NCBI RefSeq assembly: GCF_003931915.1
Contig: NZ_RSAA01000004.1
Location: 248,001-312,000, forward strand
Length of the DNA stretch: 64,000 nucleotides
Direction: 5' to 3'
DNA from: Saccharopolyspora rhizosphaerae
GTDB lineage: Bacteria; Actinomycetota; Actinomycetes; Mycobacteriales; Pseudonocardiaceae
Positions 45,386 to 55,325 of this stretch are shown here, piece after piece. The notes under the pieces are model-generated. The model saw only the letters and a list, made by a program, of their open reading frames with translations, was not told the DNA's origin and did not search any database. How positions within the stretch are numbered: the stretch's first letter is position 1; each line of letters begins with the position of its first letter. Both the position numbers and the translations under genes were made by a program.

Positions 45386-45412
45386 CTACCCAAGCAAGCA
45401 CCCGCTTGGTAG
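45386..45412 (-). promoter_or_regulatory. Candidate TetR-type operator upstream of the acyl-CoA synthetase
   Basis: Dyad CTACC(C)AAGC-N8-GCTTGGTAG with exact inner arms CCAAGC/GCTTGG, about 48 nt upstream of the synthetase start. Resembles operators of TetR regulators of lipid catabolism, but not the KstR2 spacing exactly. Confidence 0.4.
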
Positions 45413-45686
45413 CCCTCGTCGCCGGGCGGCTCCGGCAGCCCAGCGACCACCGCCGCGGAGGGGACGCCGCGATCGGCCCAGTCGAGACGGCCGTCCGGCG
45501 GAGGTCGAGCACGAGCCGATCACGAACCGACGCCGGGACGACTCGGAACTTCCCCCTCCGCATCGCCTGTGGCACGATCCACCGCGCAGTGCCCGGACAT
45601 GGCGGTCGGGCATCCCTCGCAGTCGGGTGAAGCGGGAGGACCACTGCCCGCACGTTCTTCCACGCCCGGACGCGTCGAGGAGTGAC

Positions 45687-47024
45687 GTGAGCAGCGCCGC
45701 CATCGGTTCTGAGCAGCTACCGCCCACCGAACGCCGAGAACTCCGCCGCGTCGTGACCTCCTCCGTGGTCGGCACGGCCCTGGAGTGGTACGACTTCTTC
45801 ATCTACGGCTTCGCCGTCACGCTGGTGTTCAACAAGCTGTTCTTCCCCACCGGCGACCCGGCGGTCGGCACCATCGCGGGTTTCGCCACCTTCGGCGTCG
45901 GTTTCGCCATCCGACCGCTGGGTGGCTTCCTGTTCGGACACCTCGGGGACCGGGTCGGCCGACGCGCCACGCTCGTGCTGACCACGCTGGTCATGGGCGT
46001 CTCGACCGGTCTGATCGGTCTGCTGCCGACCTACGCCACGATCGGCGTGTGGGCTCCGGTCCTGCTCACGCTGCTGCGGGTGTGCCAGGGCCTGGGCGCG
46101 GGCGCGGAGTTCGGCGGCGCCTCGACGCTGTTGTGCGAGCACGCGCCGCCGAACCGGCGCGGCTACCTCAGCTCCTACGCCCAGACCGGCGTGCAGATCG
46201 GCCTGCTGCTGGGCACGCTCACGTTCCTGCTGGTGGAGAGCCTGGGCACCGAAGCCGTGCAGGCCTGGGCCTGGCGGGTGCCGTTCCTGCTGAGCTTCGT
46301 GATGATCGCGGTCTCGCTCTACGTCCGGCTGCGGGTCGTCGAATCCCCGGTGTTCGAGCGCATGTCGGCCGACCGCCGCACCATCAAGTTGCCGGTGTCC
46401 GAAGCGATGCGCCGCTACCCGCGCAACTTCCTGATCGGCATCGGCGCGCACATCTGCGACACCGCCGTGGTCTACATCTACGCGACCTTCAGCGTCGCCT
46501 ACGTGCAGGAGGCGCTGGGACTGCCGCGCTAGGTCGGGCTGACCGGCGTCATCGCCTCGACCTTCGTGGTGATCGTGCTGCAACCGGTTTACGGCGCGTT
46601 GTCGGACCGCGTCGGCCGCAAACCGCTGAACCTGTTCAGCGTGATCTTCACCGGCCTGTTCGCGTTCCCGTTCTTCGCCCTGCTCGACACCGCACAACCT
46701 GCGCTGATCTGGGTGGCGCTGGTGGTCGCGGCCGGACTGGGCCTGGCGCCGATGATCGCGGTGCAGCCGGCGTTCTACGCCGAGCTGTTCGGCGCCCGCG
46801 TGCGCTACACCGGGTTCGCCTCGTCCCGCGAGATCGGTGCCGCGCTGGGCGGGTTCTCCCCGCTGGTGGCGTCGGCGCTGGTCATCCAAGGCGGCGGGAC
46901 CGGTTGGCCGGTGGCGGTGTGGATGATCGTCACCGCGCTGGTCTCGCTGGTGGCGTTCGCGCAGTCCCGCGAGACCCGGAGCATGGACATCACGGCCCCG
47001 GACACCGCCTACACGCAGCGATGA
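45687..47024 (+). pseudogene. MHS-type MFS metabolite/H+ symporter with in-frame amber codon
   Basis: Reads as one 446-codon MHS-family transporter except for a TAG at 46530-46532, after LGLPR and before VGLTGVIAS. The first half carries ALEWYDFFIYGFAVTLVFNKLFFP, LFGHLGDRVGRRATL and ERAPPNRRG-like segments; the second half GALSDRVGRKPLNLF and TGFASSREIGAALGGF. Both halves keep normal codon use and the frame is intact, so the stop is recent or a sequence error (one base from TCG or CAG). GTG 45687 has GAGGAG at 4-5 nt. Relatives import dicarboxylates, shikimate or proline betaine. If real, the protein would be cut at 281 residues, inside TM7-8. Confidence 0.85.
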
Positions 47025-47034
47025 GGCCGTCCCG

Positions 47035-47211
47035 TCAGCTCGCGACCGCGGTGGACTCCTCGCCGTCCTCGGCCGCCTCGGTCAGCTCGTCCAGGAACGA
47101 GGGCGACGGGGAGAACTGCCACGTGGTGTCGGCCGGGTCGCACAGCTCGTTGGCGAGTTCCTCGTAGATCGGCACGCTTTCGGTGGTCTCGGGCGACTGC
47201 TTCTCCCCCAT
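47035..47211 (-). CDS. Small acidic protein, 58 residues
   Basis: MGEKQSPETTESVPIYEELA... ending EDGEESTAVAS. Unrecognised. Support: G or C at nearly every third codon position, GAGGGG about 8 nt before the ATG at 47211, and a composition (Glu/Asp/Ser/Thr-rich, one Cys, one Trp) unlike a random GC-rich frame. No hydrophobic segment. It is convergent with the broken transporter, whose stop lies 10 nt away. Could be a secreted-peptide precursor or a small regulator; function unknown. Confidence 0.55.
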   Translation of the reverse strand: MGEKQSPETTESVPIYEELANELCDPADTTWQFSPSPSFLDELTEAAEDGEESTAVAS

Positions 47212-47450
47212 TGCCGCATCCCCTCATCATCGTCAGCGGGCGAGCTCCTCGTCCGTGCGATGACGTGCCCGCCTCGGCACCGACGGGCCCGTCAAAGGTG
47301 TCACCCCTCTGTGGAGATCCACGCCGGTACCCAAACACAGCGGCGGGACCCGTTGACAAGTTCGGCGGCAACAATTAACCCGTGTGGGTGAAGATCGCCT
47401 ACGCCGACGTCGCTGCTCGATAACAGTGCTGCCACGAGGGCTCAAGCTCG

Positions 47451-48059
47451 TCAGCGCTGCGACCAGGTCCCGCCCTGCTGCAGGTGCTCCCACTCGCGGG
47501 CCCAGGCGTTCATGGCGATCCGGCGCGCGCCCACCTGCACCGCGCCGATCAGCGTGACGCTACCGATCTCCAAGACCACCAGCAGCAACAGGGCGGCGAA
47601 CACCGCCGAGGCGGTCACCGAGCGGGTGTCGGGCGGCGGCGGGACGCGGTGGCCCTGCTGGTCCACCCACACCTCGACGCGGTCGCCGACCTTCGCCGAC
47701 GAGGGCACCTGCACGCGTGCGCTCTGCCCGTGCAGGCCGTGGCGCCACTCCACGACAGCCGTCGAGCTGACCGCGTCCTGGCTGTAGACCTCGGAGGCGG
47801 GGATGCTCAACGACGGCGGCTCGGCCACCACCGCGCTCACCGGCCGGCTGCTCGCCACCGCCTGCTCGGCGCGCTCGGAGAGGTCCCGGTGCACGGACCC
47901 CGCGAACATGCCGGACACCGGCACGGCGATCATCGCGGCCATGAGCAGCAGCAGCGTGAGCCCGGCTGCGAGCCGATCTATCGGCCTGCGCAACGGGTTC
48001 CGACTGAAGCTCAGCGCGTTGACCAGCCAAGCCGCATGCGCCCTCAGCGCCGCCCCCAT
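47451..48059 (-). CDS. Rv1733c-like membrane protein
   Basis: 202-residue protein with two transmembrane helices: residues ~40-63 (LAAGLTLLLLMAAMIAVPVSG) and ~165-190 (VFAALLLLVVLEIGSVTLIG), flanking an extracytoplasmic domain with SSTAVVEWRHG and VGDRVEVWVDQQGHRVPPPP. The start motif SRNPLRRPIDRL is typical of this actinobacterial family. ATG 48059 has GGGAGG at 7-8 nt. Function unknown. The 240 nt to the small acidic gene hold nothing certain; TTGACA is at 47353. Confidence 0.8.
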   Translation of the reverse strand: MGAALRAHAAWLVNALSFSRNPLRRPIDRLAAGLTLLLLMAAMIAVPVSGMFAGSVHRDLSERAEQAVASSRPVSAVVAEPPSLSIPASEVYSQDAVSSTAVVEWRHGLHGQSARVQVPSSAKVGDRVEVWVDQQGHRVPPPPDTRSVTASAVFAALLLLVVLEIGSVTLIGAVQVGARRIAMNAWAREWEHLQQGGTWSQR

Positions 48060-48283
48060 CTGCGAACCTCCCGTGGACTCCCTCGGCCCGGACACCCGCG
48101 GTGGGATCGCGGTCGCCCTGAGCTATGACTACCCACAGGAGTATCCCGCTCGAAACATCGATCGTTATGGCACCGTGACCAGGCATACACCACAGGTGCG
48201 CCGAATGTCTGAAGTTCACCCGGGATCTCACACGTTCGGAGGCCACCGCGCGCCTGGCCCGGGGGCCTCGAACGCACGGGCGC

Positions 48284-49891
48284 TCAGCGGCGCCGGCGCC
48301 ACCTCGGGCGGGCCTTGGCCGGCTCGGCCGGCGTGGTGACGATCTCCTGGAGCCACTCGTGCCACGCGGCCGCGAGGTCGGGGGCGCAACCGCGCAGCAG
48401 CTTGCTGATCCGCCGGTGGTCGGCCCGACGCCCCCCGCGCACCCAGCGCTCCAACTCCCGGTCGTAGGCGGAACGCGCGTCCGCGGTCGCGGTGTCGGAC
48501 CAGGCGAGCACGAACGCCAGCGCGACGGCGCGGTCCCGCCCGGTCTCCTCGGCCTGCGCGTCGTTCCAGACGGCGGGCAGTGCGCGCAGCAGCAGTCCCT
48601 GCAGCGCTTGCCCCGCGGCGAAGATCGCGTGCGCGGCCGCGCGCGGGTCGACGGCCAGCAGCGCGGTGAGCGCTTCGGGCAACCGCGCCCGCAGCACCCG
48701 CTCGGAGACGCCCTCCAGCGACTCGACGGCGGCGCCGCGCCCCAACGCGGCCCGCCAGGAGCGGACCCGGGCGTCCTCGGCCCACAGCTCGCGCTGCTCG
48801 CCGCTGAGGTGGTGGCCGAGCGTCCGCAGCAGGTCGAGGTGCCGGCCGGTGACCTTGGACCGGCCGAGCACGGCGAACGCGCGGTGCGCGATCGGCTCGG
48901 TGACGGCGGTGGCCGGCAGCGCGCCGATCAGCCGGTGCAGTTCCTCGACGGTGGGCGTCGCCGCGCCGAACAGCGCGTCCAGGACGGCTTCGGGCGCGTC
49001 GGGCAGGTCGGGGTCGCGCAGCCGCTCGGCGAAGCGGTCGACGACCTCGCGGCGGCTGTCGCCCTGGGCCCGCACAGCGGCCGAGATGACCGCGGCGTCC
49101 ACGGGCTCGAAGGGATCGGTGGCGAGGTGGCTCAGCAACGGCCACCAGTGCTCGGTGATCGCGGCGAGCACGAGGTCGGAGTGCTGGAGCCGCTCGACGA
49201 GCGTGCTCCGCAGCAGGGCGAGCAGCTCGTCGGCGCAGGGCCACAGGGTCGGGTCGAGGTCGGCCTCGGGGTGCGAGGCCCACCAGCTCACGAAGCGCTC
49301 GGCGGCGAACCGGTTCGCCGGTAACTCCACGCCGAACCGGGTGGCGGTGCGCAGCAACAGGTCCACCCGCGGCGGGTCGACCTCGGCGGCGGCCTCGGCC
49401 AGCATCGACCGGGCCTCCTCGGCCTCGTCCTCGCCCCACGGGTGCGGCGGCAGCGGGGTCGCCGAGGGCGCTTGCTCACCGCCGACGACGTCGTCGACCT
49501 CGCAGCGCAGCAAGGCCATGCGAGCCCGGCCGGCGTGCTCGGCGGCCAGTTCGGCGAGCACCTCGCGCGGCGGCTCGGCGGCGAGCACGGCCGAGAGCAC
49601 GGGTCCGCGGACATCGGCGGGTGCGCAGCGCAACCAGGCGGCCACCAGCGCGCAGTCCTCCGCCGCCAGCGACTCGCCGAGCACGATCACACCCGCGGCC
49701 AGGCGGTCGGCTGGACCCGCGTGCTGCTCGCCCCGGGCACGGGCGAACTCGTCGGCCAGCTCGATGGAGTCGACGACCTCCACCGAATCCGGGCTGAGGA
49801 CGCGCGGCACCCAGCGGCGGGCCGCTGGTGCGGCCTCGGGCGGTTCGTCGGTACTCGGCGGTTCCGGCTCGACCGGAATCCCTCCGCTCAT
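48284..49891 (-). CDS. Conserved helical protein of unknown function
   Basis: 535 residues, Ala/Leu/Glu/Arg-rich, mostly helix by appearance, without signal peptide or membrane segment. Segments such as LAAWLRCAPADVRGPVL, PTVEELHRLIGALPATAV and WVRGGRRADHRRISKLLRG show no recognised motif. The disordered N-terminus (PVEPEPPSTDEPPEAAPA) precedes the globular part. ATG 49891 follows GGGAGCGAGG. Stand-alone gene divergent from the DinB protein. I do not recognise a family. Confidence 0.7.
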   Translation of the reverse strand: MSGGIPVEPEPPSTDEPPEAAPAARRWVPRVLSPDSVEVVDSIELADEFARARGEQHAGPADRLAAGVIVLGESLAAEDCALVAAWLRCAPADVRGPVLSAVLAAEPPREVLAELAAEHAGRARMALLRCEVDDVVGGEQAPSATPLPPHPWGEDEAEEARSMLAEAAAEVDPPRVDLLLRTATRFGVELPANRFAAERFVSWWASHPEADLDPTLWPCADELLALLRSTLVERLQHSDLVLAAITEHWWPLLSHLATDPFEPVDAAVISAAVRAQGDSRREVVDRFAERLRDPDLPDAPEAVLDALFGAATPTVEELHRLIGALPATAVTEPIAHRAFAVLGRSKVTGRHLDLLRTLGHHLSGEQRELWAEDARVRSWRAALGRGAAVESLEGVSERVLRARLPEALTALLAVDPRAAAHAIFAAGQALQGLLLRALPAVWNDAQAEETGRDRAVALAFVLAWSDTATADARSAYDRELERWVRGGRRADHRRISKLLRGCAPDLAAAWHEWLQEIVTTPAEPAKARPRWRRRR

Positions 49892-50015
49892 CCTCGCTCC
49901 CGTTCCGCTGACGATCACCACCGGGACCCGGCAAGATTATCCGTGCCGTCCGACATCGCGCGGGTGAACGGGTACCACGGGCAGGAAGAGCGGAGCCCGC
50001 ACCGGGAGGAGCAGC

Positions 50016-50639
50016 ATGATCATCGACGCCCTGGAGCAGACGTGGCAGGAGTGGGCGCGGCTCGGCGCGGAGCTGAGCGAGCAGGAGTGGGCGCGTCCGA
50101 CCCGGCTGCCGAGCTGGACCGTCAAGGACGTCTACACCCACGTCAGCCCGTTCCCGTCGGCGACCAGGGCCGGCATCGAGGCCCCCTCGCCCGACGCTCC
50201 GGTCAGCCACGACGACGCCGCCGCCCTCTTGGCGTTCATGCAGCAGCCCGGCGGGCTCGCCGACCAGACCGCGGAGCTGCTCAAGGAGTCCGCGACCAGC
50301 CGCTCGCAGGCGGCGCCCACGGAGGAGCTGGTCGAGCAGTTCGGCACCGTCGGGCCGCAGGCCATCGCCGAGCTCCGGGTGGCGGACCTGGAGCGCACGG
50401 TGCACTACGGCGGGTTCGCGGTGGTGCCCGCGCGCGAGGCGCTGCGGATCTTCGTGCTCGAAGGCGTGGTGCACTACTTCGACATCTGCGACGCGCTGCA
50501 GCGCGAGATGCCGGGGCCGATGGCCGGGAGGGCGCTGAAGGTGACCGTCGACCTGCTCGCCGAGACCGCCGACCCGGTCGCCTTCATCGACGCGGCGACC
50601 GGGCGCAGCGACGCGGCGGTGCTGCCCGTGATGCGTTGA
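50016..50639 (+). CDS. DinB/maleylpyruvate isomerase-family protein (mycothiol-dependent type)
   Basis: 207-residue four-helix-bundle protein. The family's metal-ligand His appear in LPSWTVKDVYTHVSPFP and in LEGVVHYFDICDAL. Members use mycothiol as cofactor or modify small molecules. GGGAGGAGCAGC precedes ATG 50016. Ends two nt before the convergent heme O synthase stop, so no terminator fits between them. Confidence 0.82.
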   Translation: MIIDALEQTWQEWARLGAELSEQEWARPTRLPSWTVKDVYTHVSPFPSATRAGIEAPSPDAPVSHDDAAALLAFMQQPGGLADQTAELLKESATSRSQAAPTEELVEQFGTVGPQAIAELRVADLERTVHYGGFAVVPAREALRIFVLEGVVHYFDICDALQREMPGPMAGRALKVTVDLLAETADPVAFIDAATGRSDAAVLPVMR

Positions 50640-50640
50640 G

Positions 50641-51576
50641 TCAGCCGACCACCGGGGTGAGCGCGGCGTCCACCGCGATCGCCACGAACACCAGCGTCAG
50701 GTACGAGTTCGACAGGTGGAACAGCTTCATCGGGTGCAGCGCGAGGCCCTTGCGGGCGTTGTTGTGCAGGCGCTGGGCGACGACCAGCAGGACCACGCCC
50801 GACACACCGGCCAGCGCGATGTAGACCCAGCTGGTGACCGGGAACAGCAGCAGCGTGCAGCCGACGGTGGCCCAGCTGTAGGCGAGGATGCGCGCCGAGA
50901 CCTGCTTGGTGGTGGCCACCACCGGCAGCATCGGCACGCCCGCGCGGGCGTAGTCGTCCTTGTACTTCATCGCCAGCGACCAGAAGTGCGGCGGCGTCCA
51001 CAGGAAGACCACGCCGAACATCACGATCGCCGGCCACTCGACCTTGCCGGTCACGGCGGCCCAGCCGACCACGACGGGCATGCAGCCCGCAGCACCGCCC
51101 CAGACGATGTTCTGCGAGGTGCGGCGCTTGAGCACCAGCGTGTAGACGAAGACGTAGAACAGGATCGCGGAGGTGGCCAGCGAGGCGGCCAGCAGGTTCG
51201 CCCCGAGCCACAGCACGAGGAACGACAGCACGCCCAGCGCGATGCCGAAGATCAGCGCGCCGCGGCGCGGCACCTCGTAGCGCACCAGCGGGCGCTTCTT
51301 GGTGCGGTCCATCACGGCGTCGATGTCGGAGTCCGCGACGCAGTTGAGCGCGTTGGCGCTGCCGGCCGACATGGCGCCGCCGAGCAGCGTCACGATCACC
51401 AGCCACGGGGAGGGGATGCCCCGTTCGGCGAGGAACATGGCGGGGATGGTGGTGACCAGCAGCAGCTCGATGACGCGCGGCTTGGTCAGCGCGAAGTAGG
51501 CGCCGATCACCGTGCGTCGGCGCGGCTTGCTCGCCGCGGGCTGCGGTTGGTCCACGGACTCGGGAATGGCGGTCAT
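50641..51576 (-). CDS. ctaB: Protoheme IX farnesyltransferase (heme O synthase)
   Basis: 311-residue integral membrane prenyltransferase with about nine helices. The two Asp-rich regions are seen as [23 protein letters not shown] and [15 protein letters not shown]. Converts heme B to heme O for cytochrome oxidase. ATG overlaps the DUF3817 stop by 4 nt. Confidence 0.96.
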   Translation of the reverse strand: MTAIPESVDQPQPAASKPRRRTVIGAYFALTKPRVIELLLVTTIPAMFLAERGIPSPWLVIVTLLGGAMSAGSANALNCVADSDIDAVMDRTKKRPLVRYEVPRRGALIFGIALGVLSFLVLWLGANLLAASLATSAILFYVFVYTLVLKRRTSQNIVWGGAAGCMPVVVGWAAVTGKVEWPAIVMFGVVFLWTPPHFWSLAMKYKDDYARAGVPMLPVVATTKQVSARILAYSWATVGCTLLLFPVTSWVYIALAGVSGVVLLVVAQRLHNNARKGLALHPMKLFHLSNSYLTLVFVAIAVDAALTPVVG

Positions 51577-51962
51577 GAGGCGGTTGTTTCCTCCGCGTTC
51601 TGCGGCTGCACGATCGGCTTGCCCGCCATCCGCAGCTCGTGCCAGTGCACGACCTTGCGCTCGGCGAAGAACGCGCCGAACGGGATGGTCCCGGCGAGCA
51701 GCACCAGCAGCATCCGCCCCATCGGGACGCGCAGCTGCGTCGTGGCCACCACCGCGACGAGCAGGTACACCATGTAGAGCCAGCCGTGCGCGATACCGAT
51801 CGTGGTCACCCACGTCGTGCCGGTCTGCTGCGTCGCCGAACCTTCGGACCACAGGCCGAGGAAGTGGCCGTACTTGAGCACCATGGCGGCGCACAACAGG
51901 ATCAGCAGCACGGCAGTGACGTACGCCATGATCCGGTAGAAGATCAGCACACCAGGCTTCAC
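51573..51962 (-). CDS. DUF3817 integral membrane protein
   Basis: 129-residue protein with about three or four helices. Features: [42 protein letters not shown] and [24 protein letters not shown]3817 proteins are often next to heme or oxidase genes in actinobacteria; here it is coupled to ctaB by 4 nt. GTG 51962 start. Function unproven. Confidence 0.88.
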   Translation of the reverse strand: MKPGVLIFYRIMAYVTAVLLILLCAAMVLKYGHFLGLWSEGSATQQTGTTWVTTIGIAHGWLYMVYLLVAVVATTQLRVPMGRMLLVLLAGTIPFGAFFAERKVVHWHELRMAGKPIVQPQNAEETTAS

Positions 51963-52153
51963 GCCAATCCCTCAATCCCGCGTCGTGCCCACACACCGGG
52001 GACCTACAACACCGGTGTCAATAGACCGTACGACACGCTCACCTCGCACTCGTCCGCGACCTCGGCCTAGAGTGGCGAGCCACACTCCGTGACGCGAAAA
52101 GCGCAGCACTCACCCAGGTGAGCGACTGCGGCCCGCGACCTCAACCGGGCGGA

Positions 52154-53206
52154 TCAGACCATCCGGTAGGACTTCGCGATCAGCTCGAAGGACCGCAACT
52201 TGGTCGCCGCGTCCGGGACGTTCGCGGTGAGCATGAGCTCGTCGACGCCCGTGCGCTCGCGCAGCACCTCCAGACCCGCGCGGACCGCGTCCGGAGGTCC
52301 GTAGACCGCGTCGGCCAGCCAGTGGTCGATGAAGGCCTGGTCGAGCTCCGTGTACGGGTACTCGCGCGCCTGCTGGCGGGTGGGCTGCTTGCCGGGCATG
52401 CCCTGGCGCAGCTTGAGCATGCTCAGCGCGATCGGCCGGACGATGTCGAGCGCTTCCTCGTCGGTGTCGGCGGCCACCGCCTGCACACCGATCATCGAGT
52501 ACGGCTCGTCGAGCACCTCGGAGGGCTGGAAGGACTCGCGGTAGAGCTCCAGCGCCGGCAGCGTGTTCTGCGCGCTGAAGTGGTGGGCGAAGGCGAACGG
52601 CAGCCCCAGCCCCCCGGCCAGCTGCGCGCTGAACCCGCTGGAGCCCAGCAGCCACACCGGCGGCACCGAGCCGCTCGGGACGGACTGGATCTCCGCGTAG
52701 GGGTGGTCCAGCGGGAAGTCGTCGTCGAGGAACGCGATCAGCTCACCCAGCTGCTGCGGGAAGTCCTCCGCCGACAGCGGACCCTCGGTCCGCCGCAGCG
52801 CCCGCGCGGTCGCCTGGTCTGTCCCGGGCGCACGCCCGACGCCGAGGTCGATCCGTCCGGGGTGCAGCGCCTGCAGGGTGCCGAACTGCTCGGCGACCAC
52901 GAGCGGCGCGTGGTTGGGCAGCATCACACCACCGGAACCGAGCCGGAGCGTCCGCGTGTGCGCAGCCAGGTGCGCGAGCACCACGGCAGGCGACGAGCTG
53001 GCGATGCCGGGCATGCCGTGGTGCTCGGCCACCCACATCCGGTGGTACCCGAGATCCTCGACCCGCCGGGCCAGCTCGGTGGTCGCCGCCAGGGCGTCGG
53101 ACGCCGAGTCCTCCACCCCCACGGTGGCCAGGTCGAGCACTGACAACGGCACCGAGGCCTCACCTCGCGCCGCCCCACGAACCTGCTCACTCACCTGCGC
53201 GCTCAT
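52154..53206 (-). CDS. LLM-class flavin-dependent oxidoreductase
   Basis: 350-residue luciferase-like TIM-barrel enzyme using FMN/F420. N-terminal [42 protein letters not shown] and [23 protein letters not shown] are the MsnO8-type signature. Likely monooxygenase or oxidoreductase of unknown substrate. ATG 53206 was chosen because the conserved region starts about 20 residues later; no strong ribosome-binding site. Confidence 0.9.
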   Translation of the reverse strand: MSAQVSEQVRGAARGEASVPLSVLDLATVGVEDSASDALAATTELARRVEDLGYHRMWVAEHHGMPGIASSSPAVVLAHLAAHTRTLRLGSGGVMLPNHAPLVVAEQFGTLQALHPGRIDLGVGRAPGTDQATARALRRTEGPLSAEDFPQQLGELIAFLDDDFPLDHPYAEIQSVPSGSVPPVWLLGSSGFSAQLAGGLGLPFAFAHHFSAQNTLPALELYRESFQPSEVLDEPYSMIGVQAVAADTDEEALDIVRPIALSMLKLRQGMPGKQPTRQQAREYPYTELDQAFIDHWLADAVYGPPDAVRAGLEVLRERTGVDELMLTANVPDAATKLRSFELIAKSYRMV

Positions 53207-53931
53207 CGCCCTGTCCAACCCGCATCCCCACGCCCTTGTTCCCACCCTCCACCACACCGGGGACGCACCCCACCCGCGTTCCCACGCTCCGGACACACGG
53301 CAGCGCGTCCCCACCCTCCGGACCCACTGGGCGCGTCCTGTCCCTCCTGACGCACTGCGGCACCCACCTCTCGCAGCTTCCACTCCCAGGCCATTGGGCA
53401 CGCACCTCTCGCGCGACATGCCCCTCACCCGAGGCTCAGGCCCCCCACGAGGAGGGACACCCTCCCCCCCACGAGCGTCCGGCCACCCCAAGGCGCACCC
53501 GTTCCTCCAGTGCAGAGCTCCCGGGTGAGGAGGGTCCCAAGTTCTCGCGAAGTCGACTCGTGAAGTCCGGGGTCGAAGTTCGCGCGAAGTTCGGGAGGCG
53601 GGCCACGCCCCTCTGCGCCTCGGGTCATCCGCGGGAAGAGAACGGACTGGCGAGTGGCTTGGACCCGATCTGGTTCCCGCCCTCCCGGCACGCCGGGGTG
53701 CGCAGGTCTCGCGCGACATGCCCCTCGCCCACGGCTGAAACCCGCGCACCAGGACGGAAACCAGATCACCTCAACGAGCGGTGGTCACCCGCGGCGCGCC
53801 ACGTTTCGCCAGATCGGAGCTCCGCCCCGGGTGGGAGGATTCGAAGTTCTCGCGAAGTTCGACTCTCGACGTCCGGGGTCGAAGTTCGCGCGAAGTTCGG
53901 GAGGCGGGCCACGCCCCTCCGGTGCGGCGGG
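53207..53931. repeat. Non-coding tandem-repeat tract
   Basis: Between about 53233 and 53360 there are four imperfect units of roughly 28-42 nt built on CGTTCCCACGCTCCGGACACAC. Then a ~300-bp duplication follows: CTCGCGCGACATGCCCCTC at 53407 and 53707, and an identical 49-nt block at 53565-53613 and 53871-53919, containing CGAAGTTCGCGCGAAGTTCG. The second copy is truncated by the monooxygenase gene end. Open frames crossing it are not supported. Confidence 0.8.
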
Positions 53932-55236
53932 TCAGCTGCGGGAGAGGGCGTAGCCGCGGGTGGGGGCTTTGCGGCGGGCGAGGAGGGAGTCGCGGATCTC
54001 GCCCGCGCGGACCGCGCCGTTGGACAGCAGCGACGAGGTGATGCCGTGCGTGTGCTCGGTGCCGCCCTGCAGGTAGATCGCGCCGGGCAGCTCCTCCGTG
54101 GTGCGCACCCGGTAGTCGCGCTCGACCTGCAGGGTCCCCTGCTCGTCCCACGCGCAGTACCGCGCCAGCTCGCCGAGCAGCGCGTACGGGTCGCGCGGGC
54201 GGCAGCCCGTGGCGTAGACGAGCAGGTCGGCGTCGAGGACGCTGCGCTCGCCAGTGGGCTCGAACTCGACGGTGACCTCCGCCCCGGCCGGACGGGTCTC
54301 GACGTCGACGAGCCGGGTCGCGTTGAGGATCCGCAGCCGCTCGTGGCCCCGCACCTTCTCCTGGTAGGAGCGGGCGTAGAGCTCCTCGATCAGCTCCAGG
54401 TCGACCACCGAGTAGTTGGTGTTGCGGTGGTACTCCATGAGCTTGCCGCGGACCTCGGGCGAGGAGGCGTAGAAGTCGTCCACGGCCCGCGGGTCGAAGA
54501 TCCGGTTGGCGAAGGGGCTGTCGTCGGCCGGGCTGTAGCCGTAGCGCCCGAACACCGCGCACACCTCGGCGTCGGCGAAGGTGCGGTGCAGGTAGTCGGT
54601 GACCTCGGCGGCCGACTGGCCCGCGCCGACGACGACGCAGCGCTTCGGCGCCTCGGTCAGCTCGGGGATCCGGTGCATCAGGTCGAGGTTGTGCCACACC
54701 CGCTCACCGAGCTCGGCGTCCTCCGGCAGCGAGGCTTCCAGCCCCACGGCCAGGACGACGTTGCGCGCCTTGTGCACGGCGAGCCGACCGCCGTGCCGCA
54801 CGACGACCTCGAAGTGCCCCTCGACCGGCTGGACCTCCACGACCTCGGAGTCGTAGCGCACCACGTCGGCGAGCCGGCCGGCCGCCCACTCCAGGTAGTC
54901 GTGGTACTCGACCCGGGTGGGGAACATCGTCTTGTGGTTGATGAAGTCGGTCAGCCGGTCCTTGTCGTGCAGGTAGGACAGGAACGAGAAGTCGCTGGCC
55001 GGGTTGCGCGTGGTGACGAGGTCCTTGAGGAAGGACACCTGCATCGTGGTGCCGTCGATCAGCATTCCCCGGTGCCAACCGAACGACGCCTGGCGTTCGA
55101 AGAAGATGGCGTCCACCGGGTCGTCCGCACCGTTCCGGTTGTGCTCCTCGAGCGCGATCGCCAGCGCCAGGTTGGAAGGCCCGAAACCGATCCCCAGCAC
55201 GTCGTGGACTTTCTCTTGGTTCAGCGCCGCAGACAC
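53932..55236 (-). CDS. L-ornithine/lysine N-hydroxylase (siderophore)
   Basis: 434-residue flavin monooxygenase of the SidA/PvdA/IucD group, hydroxylating the side-chain amine of ornithine (or lysine) with NADPH and O2 to make hydroxamate precursors. Seen: FAD motif GIGFGPSNLALA, VSFLKDLVTTRNP, NADPH motif VVGAGQSAAEV, NTNYSVVD and the C-terminal ATGCRPRDP. GTG 55236 has GAGGGG five nt upstream. In the same cluster as an NRPS, so the product is likely N5-hydroxyornithine. Confidence 0.93.
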   Translation of the reverse strand: MSAALNQEKVHDVLGIGFGPSNLALAIALEEHNRNGADDPVDAIFFERQASFGWHRGMLIDGTTMQVSFLKDLVTTRNPASDFSFLSYLHDKDRLTDFINHKTMFPTRVEYHDYLEWAAGRLADVVRYDSEVVEVQPVEGHFEVVVRHGGRLAVHKARNVVLAVGLEASLPEDAELGERVWHNLDLMHRIPELTEAPKRCVVVGAGQSAAEVTDYLHRTFADAEVCAVFGRYGYSPADDSPFANRIFDPRAVDDFYASSPEVRGKLMEYHRNTNYSVVDLELIEELYARSYQEKVRGHERLRILNATRLVDVETRPAGAEVTVEFEPTGERSVLDADLLVYATGCRPRDPYALLGELARYCAWDEQGTLQVERDYRVRTTEELPGAIYLQGGTEHTHGITSSLLSNGAVRAGEIRDSLLARRKAPTRGYALSRS

Positions 55237-55325
55237 GTCGTCCCCTCGGTTCGCCGGAGCCCGACTCGCGAGCAGGTGAAGGTACCGGCGGGACCGTGCG
55301 GTCGGGCCGGACTTCGCCGCGTCGG

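Noticed and set aside
45163-45630. Small frames between the acyl-CoA synthetase and MHS transporter
   Set aside because: No motif, poor start context; the area is better read as promoter/operator space.
47353-47381. TTGACA promoter for a rightward transcript
   Set aside because: No -10 at proper spacing and no rightward gene within 2.6 kb.
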